Assembly: GCA_965524675.1 (NCBI GenBank)
Contig: CBERPN010000071.1
Location: 1 to 16,273 of the forward strand
DNA length: 16,273 nt
Source of the DNA: CALLQB01 sp036479275
GTDB taxonomy: Bacteria; Actinomycetota; Acidimicrobiia; Acidimicrobiales; SHLQ01
Reading direction: 5' to 3'
Part shown: positions 6,713 through 14,159 of the stretch, in pieces
Layout: each line of letters begins with the position of its first letter
Position numbering within the stretch: the stretch's first letter is position 1
Made by a program: the position numbers and the translations under genes
Notes under the pieces: model-generated
Database searches by the model: none
Seen by the model: the letters and a program-made list of their open reading frames with translations, nothing else
Told to the model about the DNA's origin: nothing

Positions 6713-6765
6713 CGGTCAGACGCGTGCTCGGCCAGCCAGTCGATGAGGGGTGGCGGCTTCTTAAT
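6709..6765 (-). other. Open tail in shifted frame after the oxygenase stop
   Basis: Past the PhyH-like gene's TAA (6761-6763), the -1 relative frame reads IKKPPPLIDWLAEHASDR and stops with TAG at 6709-6711, abutting the opposing GT2 stop. Codons are mostly G/C-ending, as in real genes here. LIDWLAEHA resembles LIDWMTELA at the C-terminus of the GT4 gene upstream (8046-9176), including at the base level (CTCATCGA-TGG). It could be a frameshifted end of the oxygenase or a remnant of a duplicated GT4 end. Confidence 0.4.
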
Positions 6766-7963
6766 CTGCTGGCGGCTTTGCAGCAGAGGGGAGGTTGCAC
6801 GACGGTGGGACCACAGCCGGAGCGGGTCTCCACTGGTTGACGTCGGGAAGAGTTTCAATCCAGTTTGGGAGCGAACGCCTAGAAGGCATCTGCCACGGAG
6901 GTGACTTCGCGTTCATCACCTCAAACCGGGTCCTTTGCGACGAATCGAGCCGATCGAAACCAGCGATCTTGCCGCCAGCTCCGAAAACCAAACTAGGGGA
7001 GACCGTGTACTCAAGAGTGATTACGTCGCGAATGGCAGCAGTTGCTGATCTGGATGCAGTGTGGGCGCCGTTTGAGTCGAACACAAACGCATCGCCCGCC
7101 ACCCCTTCGCAGACAAACGTTTCGCGCCCAGATTTCGCTTGTTCTTCGTCGATGCGAAGACCGTTGGAAACAAAGTTCCCTATTCTGCGGCGAACCCGGT
7201 GGGATCCCACGCAATAACGCATCGGCTGTCCGTTGGTCTCGACATCGTTGAGCAGGACCATCACCTTAAAGCGCTTGTCCTCAAGATCATGGTGCCAGGT
7301 GAACTGCTCGCGCGGCGGAGCCGCTGCAGGGAGGTACCGCATTGCGGTGGCACGCTGAAACAACGGCGGACCACCGAGGTATGTTCGCGCCAGGTCGAAC
7401 AACTGCGTACTCGCCGCCAGCAGGACAACCTCGCTCGACCAACTGACAGCATCATTGGAGACGAATGACCGATAGCTCGACGCGAAGAACTCTTGCTGAT
7501 CGTAATGCGAGTACTCCGCTGCACCATCGCTCCTTCGTCGCTCAAGTCGGTCGACCCAGTTTGAAAAGTCATCACGAATCGATGCCAGTTGGTTCGGTTC
7601 CAGAGACGAGGGGACGGCGATGATGCCATCACGGTCGAGCCGTTCAGACCGTTCAGAGACTGCTGTGGGGCAGGAACCAATGTTGTCGCGTTGGCGATGC
7701 ACCGCTTGACGAAGCCCATGTTGAGCCGCCATGTCGAGCAGATCGAGGTGAAGCGATGAAGCGGTCGAACCTCGGATTAGCGTAGCTGCACGATCAAAGT
7801 CATCGTCTCGAACCGCTGTTACAAGCTCTGCTGAGCTGCAGCGACGTGACCAATTCCGAATCAACGCCTTGCGACAAGTTGCAGTCAGCTCTGAGGCCAT
7901 CAACCGCCCGCGGGCAAATCCAACGCTGCGACTCGCAAACGAGGAGAGACCGCTAGGTCTCAT
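6761..7963 (-). CDS. Phytanoyl-CoA dioxygenase (PhyH)-like Fe(II)/2OG oxygenase
   Basis: 400 residues. Residues about 108-330 match the PhyH fold, a double-stranded beta-helix oxygenase using Fe(II) and 2-oxoglutarate. The domain opens with RDGIIAVPSSLEPNQL. The iron site is H224-x-D226 in FTWHHDLEDKRFKVM plus distal His301 in NGAHTASRS. Arg312, 11 residues later, is the likely 2OG-binding residue. VLLNDVETNGQPMRYCVGSH is a typical PhyH segment. Residues 1-107 form a helical N-terminal region I do not recognise. ATG 7900 (Met22) is an alternative start; neither has a strong ribosome site. It is the last gene of a minus-strand run after two glycosyltransferase genes, 82 bases after the GT4. 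The role is likely hydroxylation of a sugar, lipid or peptide in this locus; the substrate is not predictable. A shifted-frame tail follows its stop. Confidence 0.82.
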   Translation of the reverse strand: MRPSGLSSFASRSVGFARGRLMASELTATCRKALIRNWSRRCSSAELVTAVRDDDFDRAATLIRGSTASSLHLDLLDMAAQHGLRQAVHRQRDNIGSCPTAVSERSERLDRDGIIAVPSSLEPNQLASIRDDFSNWVDRLERRRSDGAAEYSHYDQQEFFASSYRSFVSNDAVSWSSEVVLLAASTQLFDLARTYLGGPPLFQRATAMRYLPAAAPPREQFTWHHDLEDKRFKVMVLLNDVETNGQPMRYCVGSHRVRRRIGNFVSNGLRIDEEQAKSGRETFVCEGVAGDAFVFDSNGAHTASRSATAAIRDVITLEYTVSPSLVFGAGGKIAGFDRLDSSQRTRFEVMNAKSPPWQMPSRRSLPNWIETLPDVNQWRPAPAVVPPSCNLPSAAKPPAD

Positions 7964-7982
7964 CCGACAACACCAAGAGCGA

Positions 7983-8008
7983 GGGGTCGGGGGTAGGGGG
8001 TGGGGGGG
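7983..8008 (+). other. Four consecutive G-tracts (G-quadruplex-type motif)
   Basis: The + strand reads G4-N2-G5-N2-G5-N1-G7, which satisfies the standard intramolecular G-quadruplex pattern with 1-2 base loops. It lies in the 82-base gap between the GT4 stop (8046) and the PhyH-like start (7963). Transcripts of those minus-strand genes would carry the C-rich complement, so any quadruplex would form in DNA on the template strand. It could pause polymerase or simply be a slippage-prone tract. Confidence 0.5.
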
Positions 8009-8045
8009 AACCAGGGCGGCAGTGTGCCACTCTTGTTCGCTACGC

Positions 8046-9176
8046 TCACGGCCTCGACTGCCGCACGGCTAGCTCAGTCATCCAATCGATGAGTTTGGTG
8101 GCGCGCTTCTCAATTGTGAAACTCCCTGCAGCCGCCGAAGCGGCTGCCCCCATCGCATGGCGACGTTGCGGATCCGCTTTGAGTTGGGCGATCGCTTCGG
8201 CGACCGAATCGACCGAGGTTGGGTCGACGAAGATGGCAAACGATTCGTCGGCGATCTCGCGCATGAAAGGTCTATCGGATAGCACGAGCGGGAGGCCGAC
8301 AGCCATTGCCTCAAGGACTGCGTTGGCGCAACCTTCCGCGAGTGACGGAAGCACAAAGATGTCTGCAGCGCTCAAATACTCCGCAACCGAGTTGTGGGCG
8401 ACGGCTTGGGCCCTCATGACCGTTGAGCCAACCGGCGGAGTCGGGCCCGCACCAACAAACAATCCTGCCGAATCTGCTACGTGGGCTAACGCATCAGCTA
8501 CTACTTGCACGCCTTTGTCGACCACATGACGAGCGACTGTCGCTGTTAGTAGCAGGTCCGTTGGCAGATTGAGATTAGCTCGAGAGGCGCTACGATCGCC
8601 GGGCGAGAAGGTGCCATGGTCGATGCCATTTGGCGAGACGATGACTCGTTCGGCAGATACGCCAAACTCCGAGATCGCCTCCGACAGGCCGTTCGACACA
8701 GTGACTATTCCAGTAAAGCGGTGAAGAAGAGACTGAACGTCGCGAGTCGATCTGGAGATGACCCAGCGGTCGGTGGTGTCTTCGCTTATTTCGACGAAAC
8801 TCGGCCTCTCGAAATAGTCGCCGAGAACCGCCGCCGCCTCACCTGCCGGATGAAGGAACTGGCCAAAGAAGAAATCTGGTAATCGCTGGTTTTCGGCTAC
8901 TTTTTTCGCCGACTCGATCCATCTGCGATGGCTTAGGTTGCGGCGAGCCTTTGGGAAGGGTTGGGCGACGCCGGGTGAAAGAAATCGAGGCCTTGTGACC
9001 CTCAGAGAATCTTCTATTCCACGCCGTTCAACTGCAATGGGAAACCGGGTGGGCGAGACGATGTCAACGTGCGATCCCTGGCGTTGAACCTCGGTCCAAA
9101 GGGTGTGAACGAAAGCTCCGCTATCTGGAACCGCGCAGCTGGGAAAGTCCGCAGTGAGCACCGTGATACTTGTCAT
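8046..9176 (-). CDS. GT4 family glycosyltransferase
   Basis: 376 residues, GT-B fold, retaining glycosyltransferase acting at the cytoplasmic face on a lipid-linked sugar. The N-terminal acceptor domain starts SITVLTADFPSCAVPDSGAFVHTL. The linker region has VTVSNGLSEAI and VIVSPNGID (178-186). The C-terminal donor domain has ARHVVDKGVQ (215-224), where His-Val-Val-Asp replaces the usual G-R-x-x-x-x-KG basic residues, and EGCANAVLEAMAVGLPLV with the EX7E pair Glu281 and Glu289. No membrane helix is seen. It lies 18 bases after the GT2 gene at 9195-10337 and is cotranscribed with it. A 6-bp hairpin sits in the junction. ATG 9176 gives a normal N-terminus, though no strong ribosome site is evident. 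Its sugar specificity cannot be read from sequence. Confidence 0.88.
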   Translation of the reverse strand: MTSITVLTADFPSCAVPDSGAFVHTLWTEVQRQGSHVDIVSPTRFPIAVERRGIEDSLRVTRPRFLSPGVAQPFPKARRNLSHRRWIESAKKVAENQRLPDFFFGQFLHPAGEAAAVLGDYFERPSFVEISEDTTDRWVISRSTRDVQSLLHRFTGIVTVSNGLSEAISEFGVSAERVIVSPNGIDHGTFSPGDRSASRANLNLPTDLLLTATVARHVVDKGVQVVADALAHVADSAGLFVGAGPTPPVGSTVMRAQAVAHNSVAEYLSAADIFVLPSLAEGCANAVLEAMAVGLPLVLSDRPFMREIADESFAIFVDPTSVDSVAEAIAQLKADPQRRHAMGAAASAAAGSFTIEKRATKLIDWMTELAVRQSRP

Positions 9177-9180
9177 TCGT

Positions 9181-9196
9181 GAAGTGTTCCCACTTC
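9181..9196 (-). promoter_or_regulatory. Intercistronic hairpin at GT2-GT4 junction
   Basis: GAAGTG (9181-9186), loop TTCC, CACTTC (9191-9196) is a perfect 6-bp stem. It overlaps the TGA of the GT2 gene (9195-9197) and ends 5 bases before the GT4 start codon at 9176. In the mRNA it would sit where the GT4 ribosome site should be, so it may affect coupling between the two genes. No poly-U follows, which argues against a terminator. Confidence 0.4.
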
Positions 9197-10337
9197 AACC
9201 AACACGATGATCAACAACCTGAGGTGGAGCCGTCGATCCCGAGTTGTCGACTAGATCCACGTCGGGTCGGCCAACCTCTGGCATGTCCGGCGATTTCACT
9301 CGAGCCTTGATGGCTTCGAGGGCAATGCCCGACAACCATCCGTAACCGATGAGGGGGGCGATGACTAGTCCAGAGATGAGGCGGTCGCCGAGCGGCGCCG
9401 TGTCGTCGGGGCTGAAACGACCCTCGATCGCTAACAGGGTTGTGGCCGCTGCTGTAACGCTGCCGCCGATGACCTGACCCATCGGGAGCCACCAAAGACT
9501 TGCAGTCGCTGCGACTCCGGTAGCGGTTGCCGCGGCCAAGATTGCCTGCTGCCTCGGCGACGGTGACTGTACGCGCTTGCGCCAGTACTTCACTTTGCTA
9601 CGCCCAAACCCGCGGTAGCGAGGAACGATCGCCGAGGCCCGCGATGGGGCGAGCCATTCGGCGGTCAAACGGTCGTCGAACCAGACAGAATCGCTTGCGC
9701 CGAGTCGCTGGCAGAGATCGTAGTCTTCGTTCATCGAGAGATCTTCGCTCCATCCGCCGATGCGGACTAACTCGGAGGTTGTAGCGGTGCCCAAGTACAC
9801 CGTCTCGGCGAAGCCCGCGCCCTGACGAAGGCGATAGCTAGCCCCTCCCATTACCACCGGGTTGTTGTGAGCCCTAGCGATTCCTCGGGCCATCGAGTTA
9901 GTAGCGGAAGGGGCGGCAACGATGCCTCCGCCTACCATTGATCGGCGAGGGTCGTTGAGTAGCTCCACCGCCGTACGAAGATAGTGTCGCGGTATTCTCG
10001 TCTTTACGTCGATGCGGCTCACGATCGAACCCACCGCAATAGCTAAACCCGCATTTAGGTTGGAAGCGATCGAGCGGCCTGGGTTATTCAAGACGCTTCC
10101 GACCAGCCCATGGCGACGAAGAGCCCTAGCGGCGACGAGCGCGCTTTCATCCTCGGAGTTGCCGTCGATGATGAGTACCTCAAGACGGTGGCTCGGATAA
10201 TCGAGATCGGCGACCCGCTCCAAACAACCGTCAATGAACTCGGCGCCATTGCGAACCGGCAACAGGAGTGAAACGAACGGCAGGGGCGTGCAGCCATTAT
10301 TCATCTCGTCTGGTTGTTCTAGGTCCGTGGAGGACAT
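9195..10337 (-). CDS. Membrane-attached GT2 glycosyltransferase, ExoA-like
   Basis: 380 residues. The GT-A domain starts PFVSLLLPVRNGAEFIDGCL. VLIIDGNSEDES (54-65) is the nucleotide loop, and NNPGRSIASNLNAGL follows. The usual DXD is RID at 108-110, as in ExoA-type succinoglycan glucosyltransferases. Acceptor-site acids are NEDYDLCQR (203-211). RYRGFGRSKVKYWRK precedes hydrophobic stretches at about 264-303 and 319-343, which should anchor it in the inner membrane. GGAG at about 9 bases upstream supports the ATG at 10337. It is the first gene of a minus-strand run: GT2, GT4, PhyH-like oxygenase. It diverges from the GT2 at 10488. It is probably involved in building the polysaccharide repeat unit on a lipid carrier. 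Linkage and sugar are unknown. Confidence 0.87.
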   Translation of the reverse strand: MSSTDLEQPDEMNNGCTPLPFVSLLLPVRNGAEFIDGCLERVADLDYPSHRLEVLIIDGNSEDESALVAARALRRHGLVGSVLNNPGRSIASNLNAGLAIAVGSIVSRIDVKTRIPRHYLRTAVELLNDPRRSMVGGGIVAAPSATNSMARGIARAHNNPVVMGGASYRLRQGAGFAETVYLGTATTSELVRIGGWSEDLSMNEDYDLCQRLGASDSVWFDDRLTAEWLAPSRASAIVPRYRGFGRSKVKYWRKRVQSPSPRQQAILAAATATGVAATASLWWLPMGQVIGGSVTAAATTLLAIEGRFSPDDTAPLGDRLISGLVIAPLIGYGWLSGIALEAIKARVKSPDMPEVGRPDVDLVDNSGSTAPPQVVDHRVG

Positions 10338-10359
10338 CTTGTCAGCTCCGCCTCACCGA

Positions 10360-10376
10360 CTGAGTGGAGAACTCAG
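10360..10376. promoter_or_regulatory. 6-bp inverted repeat in divergent promoter region
   Basis: CTGAGT (10360-10365), spacer GGAGA, ACTCAG (10371-10376). It lies 23 bases upstream of the minus-strand GT2 start at 10337, between divergent genes. It could be a regulator site or a 5'-leader hairpin for that gene. No recognisable -10/-35 pair was found beside it. Confidence 0.3.
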
Positions 10377-10397
10377 ACCAGCGTAGTAGCTTTAGTG

Positions 10398-10414
10398 CGA
10401 CGCGATTCGTGTCG
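10398..10414. promoter_or_regulatory. 17-bp imperfect palindrome in divergent promoter region
   Basis: CGACGCGA-T-TCGTGTCG: the 8-base arms match at 7 of 8 positions. It lies in the gap between the divergent GT2 genes (10337 and 10488). Its size and symmetry suit a dimeric repressor, but no cognate regulator is encoded in the window, so the assignment is weak. Confidence 0.3.
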
Positions 10415-10487
10415 ATAGCCCGAGTATTCCACAGCGATGTCGGTGCTGGCTATGGTCAAAACAACTCATGTTGATCAAGGGCAGGCA

Positions 10488-11525
10488 ATGAGCGACGAGG
10501 CGATGCTTGGGGGTCTGGGCTCGTTAGCGATTGTTACAATCGCCTTAAACGAAGCCACGAATCTGCCTGCGCTCAAGGCTTCGATAGACCAACTTCGCCA
10601 GGAGAGTCCTGGGGTGGAGCTACTGACAGTATTGGTTGACACCGGCAGTAGCGATCGAACTGTAAGTATTGCTCGAACGCTCTCTTTCGATCTAGTCATC
10701 GAAGCGCCAGGTTCAAACATACCGGCCGCTCGAAATATCGGCGCTCGGGCTACAAACTCTCAGTGGATTGGATTCATCGATGCAGACTGCCGCCCTCAGG
10801 TTGGCTGGCTGGAGACTGCGGTTGCGGTACTAGCACTTGACGAGCTGACGATTGCAGGCTGGACCTTTGAGTTTCCAGCGAACCCGACGTGGGTGCAGCG
10901 TGCATGGAAAGCCCATTGGGACACTAAATTCGACGCCACTGAGGGCGATGATCGCTCGCCTTATAGAGGAGCGGAGGCCCGGCGCCTGATCCACGGCGGA
11001 AACATGGCAATTACAAGACCGGCGTTCGAGAAACTTGATGGCTTTGATGAGCGATATCAAACAGGTGAGGACTCCGATCTGGTTTTTAGGGCGAGGGATT
11101 TCGAGATCGTCGGCGCGCCGGGATTGGCGGTTGTCCACACCGGCGAACCGGAAACACTGATCGAGTTCTTCCGACAACAGTTGTGGCATGCGACCGGCAG
11201 CAACCGTGTCCGCGACGATCAGGGCGCCGGTCGGGCTCCAAAGAATTTCGCCGTAGCCGTCGCGTTGAGCGCAGGCTGGGGAATTACCGTGTCGACTTTG
11301 GCCTTGTGGCTGCGCCGACTAACACTGCTAGGACTAGGATTTGCGCCCCTGCTCGTCGTGCTTGGGCTGCCGGCTCTTCGGACCGCGTGGAGAGCCAAAC
11401 AAATTCGGCTCTGGGCGCCGCTCGCGGTTTTGTACGGCGCCTACGGCTTGGCCCGCTCAATCAAGCTATTAGGTGGTACCAGAAGTGTTCGCAGTTGGCG
11501 AAGCGATGCGGCGCGCGATGGCTGA
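10488..11525 (+). CDS. GT2 glycosyltransferase with C-terminal membrane segment
   Basis: 345 residues from ATG 10488, chosen because AAGGG at 10477-10481 is well spaced; ATG 10437 would add 17 residues without a ribosome site. The GT-A domain has LAIVTIALNEATNLPAL, VLVDTGSSDRT (nucleotide loop), NIPAARNIGARA, and IDADC with the DXD metal site at about 98-100. HGGNMAITRPAFEKLDGFDE and TGEDSDLVFRARD contain the acceptor-site acids. QQLWHATGSN resembles a processive-type Q-x-x-W segment. Hydrophobic helices lie at about 252-295 and 307-325, so it is an inner-membrane enzyme. It stands alone on the + strand between two minus-strand blocks. Its 3' end overlaps the convergent GT4 gene by 57 bases. 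The specific linkage cannot be assigned. Confidence 0.86.
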   Translation: MSDEAMLGGLGSLAIVTIALNEATNLPALKASIDQLRQESPGVELLTVLVDTGSSDRTVSIARTLSFDLVIEAPGSNIPAARNIGARATNSQWIGFIDADCRPQVGWLETAVAVLALDELTIAGWTFEFPANPTWVQRAWKAHWDTKFDATEGDDRSPYRGAEARRLIHGGNMAITRPAFEKLDGFDERYQTGEDSDLVFRARDFEIVGAPGLAVVHTGEPETLIEFFRQQLWHATGSNRVRDDQGAGRAPKNFAVAVALSAGWGITVSTLALWLRRLTLLGLGFAPLLVVLGLPALRTAWRAKQIRLWAPLAVLYGAYGLARSIKLLGGTRSVRSWRSDAARDG

Positions 11526-12704
11526 TTCATAGACCTCTCGATGTCGAGCCGCCACCGCGGACCAATCATCGATGCTTTGGCCTCTAGTGGCGGCACCTGC
11601 GCTCAACCTTTCGAGAAGCGTTGGGTCTCTCTCGAGGGAGCGCAACGCTGCCGCGAGTTCCTCTGGGCGTTCTGAGGCGACGAGTAATCCATCCACTCCA
11701 TCGCGTACCAAGCCAGCTGCGGCAGCGACAGTGGCTATCACCGGGGTGCCAGATGTGAATGCTTCGTGGATCACGGTCGGTGACGCCTCAAAGAGTGATG
11801 GCAGCACCATCACATCTGCTACCGCGTACAGGTCTAAGATTTCTTGTCGAGGTAGCCCATGCCCAAAGTCGGTTCTGGAGAACGGGGGTTCTTCGCGCAC
11901 CACAACCCTGTCCGATAGGCCGGACTGGTTCACCTCGGTAGAGAGTCGATTACTCGAGGTCGCGATGATCCACGACCAAGAAGAATCCGAATCGAGCAGC
12001 AGTGACGCCTCGAGAACATCGTCAAGTCGCTTTTCGGGCCGGTCGGCGGCCACGGTTAGCGCTACGAGCCGACCTGTGAGGCTCAGTGCTGCTTTGGTTG
12101 TGCTGAGGTTCCTCTCGGCTTGCTCGACTCGCTGGGGGTGCCAACCGTGGGGAATCACCCAGATTCTGTCGCCGGGGGCTCCCGCTTCTAGGTAGGACTT
12201 GACGACATTTGGTCCGACTGCGATTAGTTCGTCTGCGGCGGCCAGCGTAGCTCTGACCCTAGCTTCGAATTGGTGGTCGGGTTCTGCTCCGAGTAGCTCT
12301 GCATAGTTGGCTACATCGCCTCCGTGGGAGGTGATTACCACCGGAACCTTGAGTTCATCGCGAAGAACGTCGATGACCGCCCAGGAGACCGGATAGACCG
12401 AATGAATGTGCCAAACGTCGGCCTTGAACCAACGCTGAATCGCCCGGAGTCTCCAACGCAGCCAGCGTCGTGGGAGCGCTCTGTGTCCCGGGCCCTCGCC
12501 TGCCGCGATGGTGTTTGACCATGCACGGCGCCAAACGGGAACGCACCTGTATGGCAGATGTGTCACAACCGCTACTGATCCGAGGTTGGGAAAGACGGCC
12601 ACCTTATGACCTGCGCGGCGGTGTTCGATGAGCGAATTGTGGAGCACGAACTCAGCTCCCCCGACATTGGGAAGATAGCTAAGCGGTATGAACGCGATGC
12701 GCAT
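11469..12704 (-). CDS. GT4 family glycosyltransferase
   Basis: 411 residues, GT-B fold. The N-terminal domain begins IAFIPLSYLPNVGGAEFVLHN, with the glycine loop GGAE at 15-18 typical of GT4 acceptor domains. It continues with DVWHIHSVYPVS and VVITSHGGD. The linker region has IAVGPNVVKSYLEAGAP and IWVIPHGWHP. The donor domain has ADRPEKRLDDVLEA (220-233) and FEASPTVIHEAFTSGTPVIAT with EX7E residues Glu306 and Glu314. These are the expected donor-phosphate and sugar contacts, so it should be active. AGG 7-8 bases upstream supports ATG 12704. It diverges from the polymerase gene across a short gap of about 72 bases and converges with the GT2 at 10488-11525. It probably adds a sugar to the repeat unit on undecaprenyl pyrophosphate; the sugar is unknown. 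Confidence 0.88.
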   Translation of the reverse strand: MRIAFIPLSYLPNVGGAEFVLHNSLIEHRRAGHKVAVFPNLGSVAVVTHLPYRCVPVWRRAWSNTIAAGEGPGHRALPRRWLRWRLRAIQRWFKADVWHIHSVYPVSWAVIDVLRDELKVPVVITSHGGDVANYAELLGAEPDHQFEARVRATLAAADELIAVGPNVVKSYLEAGAPGDRIWVIPHGWHPQRVEQAERNLSTTKAALSLTGRLVALTVAADRPEKRLDDVLEASLLLDSDSSWSWIIATSSNRLSTEVNQSGLSDRVVVREEPPFSRTDFGHGLPRQEILDLYAVADVMVLPSLFEASPTVIHEAFTSGTPVIATVAAAAGLVRDGVDGLLVASERPEELAAALRSLERDPTLLERLSAGAATRGQSIDDWSAVAARHREVYESAIARRIASPTANTSGTT

Positions 12705-12776
12705 TGTTCGCCTGACGTGGATATTCGAGTCGGTGGATACGCGCCATCGGGGCGTTTACCCGGTATCACTGTAGTT

Positions 12777-14159
12777 GTGATCGAGTTCGGCGCCGACGAG
12801 TCTAACGGCGCGGACGCGGCCGAACCGCAGGCGACCGCGGCTAGCAAGGTTGTGGCGGTCGGCAGTTTCGCATTGGTGTTCTTGGTTTCGTCAAACATGG
12901 CGATCGCCTTCGACTTCGGTATTGGAAACCCCGTTTACAAGCTGTCGGCATTGCTAGTCCTCATGGTCATTTATCAACAGGTGAGGGAGCTCGGATGGGC
13001 TTCATTTGCTCACTCCTTCTCCACCCGGGTGCTGATCGCCGTAGCTCTCTTTGCAGCTTTTGGTGTCGTGCGCACCGCCAGCCGTCTATGGGGTGGTGCC
13101 TTCACAATCTCGTGGCTAAAGGACATACTCGTCGTCGTGGCGGTCGTGGTTTCGGCTCGCTCATTACGCGAGGTTGGTCGTCTCTCGTGGGCAGTGGTTT
13201 TGGCGATTGCCGTTCTCGGCGGGCCTGCGCTGATTCAGCACCTCACCGGTACTTACGGATCAGACTGGCTTGGACTAGCCCAAACAGATGTTGGCTTTAT
13301 CGATGGGGAGAGGCGTTTCCAGATCGGTGGCACGCTCGGTGGACCTAACCCGTTGGTGCAATGGTTGGTGACTGCCATCCCGCTAGCCGCGTATCATGCA
13401 AGGTGGTCAAAATCAGGGCGATATCGGGCGCTAGCCGCGACGTTGTTGGCCGTAGCGATTGCGGCGACCGTGGCAAGCCAGTCTCGCCAGGGACTATTGC
13501 TGCTCGTCGTTGTTGGAGTGGTCCTGCTAGTCGACCGACGGCCCTCAAGATCGATGGTGATCAAAGCTGTCGCTCTAGTGGGGGTTCTCGCCGCGATCGT
13601 TTTTGTGTCGAACCCCACCCGGTGGACACGTCAAGGCGAACGGATTGGCGAGGTTTCAGTTCTGTTCGGCGGCGACGTTGGCTCCGACTCTTCCGCTGCG
13701 GGCTACGCGGGAACTTTCAGAGCCGGCCTCGACATGTTTGTGGATAATCCGTTGCTCGGCATCGGGCACAAGCAATTTGTAGAGGAGTACCTTAGCTACG
13801 CCGAGACACGTGGAATCGATACCAGCGGCCGCGCACGGTCGGCGCACAACACCGGAGTTCATGTGCTGGCCGAGACCGGTCTTGTAGGTGCGCTGGCGTT
13901 CTTAGCAATGGTCGCAGCGTTGTTCAGCGTGAATCGTCGCAGTGTCGGCTACCTGCGAAGTCGCGATTGCGAGGAGTATGCCCAGCTCGGGACCGCTCTG
14001 AGGTCGGCCCTATTCATCTGGCTGGTATCAAGTCTGTTCCAGGGCTTGTTCCACCCAGAGCAGGTCATGGTCGTGGCAGCGCTAGTCATCGCATTAGGCG
14101 TCGCAACGGACAACGTTGGCCTCAAGTCTCAGCTGATCGACTCAACGTCGCGAGACTGA
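12777..14159 (+). CDS. O-antigen ligase/Wzy-type polysaccharide polymerase
   Basis: About 460 residues from the GTG at 12777. Many hydrophobic helices occur, starting VVAVGSFALVFLVSSNMAIAF, giving roughly 10-12 membrane segments. The PF04932 signature is clear: GGTLGGPNPLVQWLV, SQSRQGLLLL (SRQG at about 236-239), NPLLGIGHKQFVEEY (from about 324), then HNTGVHVLAETGLVG (from about 357). These periplasmic-loop Arg and His residues act on undecaprenyl-linked glycans in Wzy polymerases and WaaL ligases. In a Gram-positive-type cell a polymerase is more likely than LPS ligation. Longer starts back to 12606 run into the divergent GT4 gene and are rejected. GTG 12852 is possible; none has a good ribosome site. 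The 3' end overlaps the convergent phosphoglycosyl transferase by 31 bases. Confidence 0.87.
   Translation: MIEFGADESNGADAAEPQATAASKVVAVGSFALVFLVSSNMAIAFDFGIGNPVYKLSALLVLMVIYQQVRELGWASFAHSFSTRVLIAVALFAAFGVVRTASRLWGGAFTISWLKDILVVVAVVVSARSLREVGRLSWAVVLAIAVLGGPALIQHLTGTYGSDWLGLAQTDVGFIDGERRFQIGGTLGGPNPLVQWLVTAIPLAAYHARWSKSGRYRALAATLLAVAIAATVASQSRQGLLLLVVVGVVLLVDRRPSRSMVIKAVALVGVLAAIVFVSNPTRWTRQGERIGEVSVLFGGDVGSDSSAAGYAGTFRAGLDMFVDNPLLGIGHKQFVEEYLSYAETRGIDTSGRARSAHNTGVHVLAETGLVGALAFLAMVAALFSVNRRSVGYLRSRDCEEYAQLGTALRSALFIWLVSSLFQGLFHPEQVMVVAALVIALGVATDNVGLKSQLIDSTSRD

Noticed and set aside
7261..7719. 152-codon minus-strand frame inside the oxygenase gene
   Set aside because: It is an alternative frame of the same strand within a gene with intact catalytic residues, with no recognisable domain.
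12606..12776. Longer N-terminus for the polymerase gene
   Set aside because: It overlaps the coding start of the divergent GT4 gene and reads as an unstructured, non-membrane stretch.
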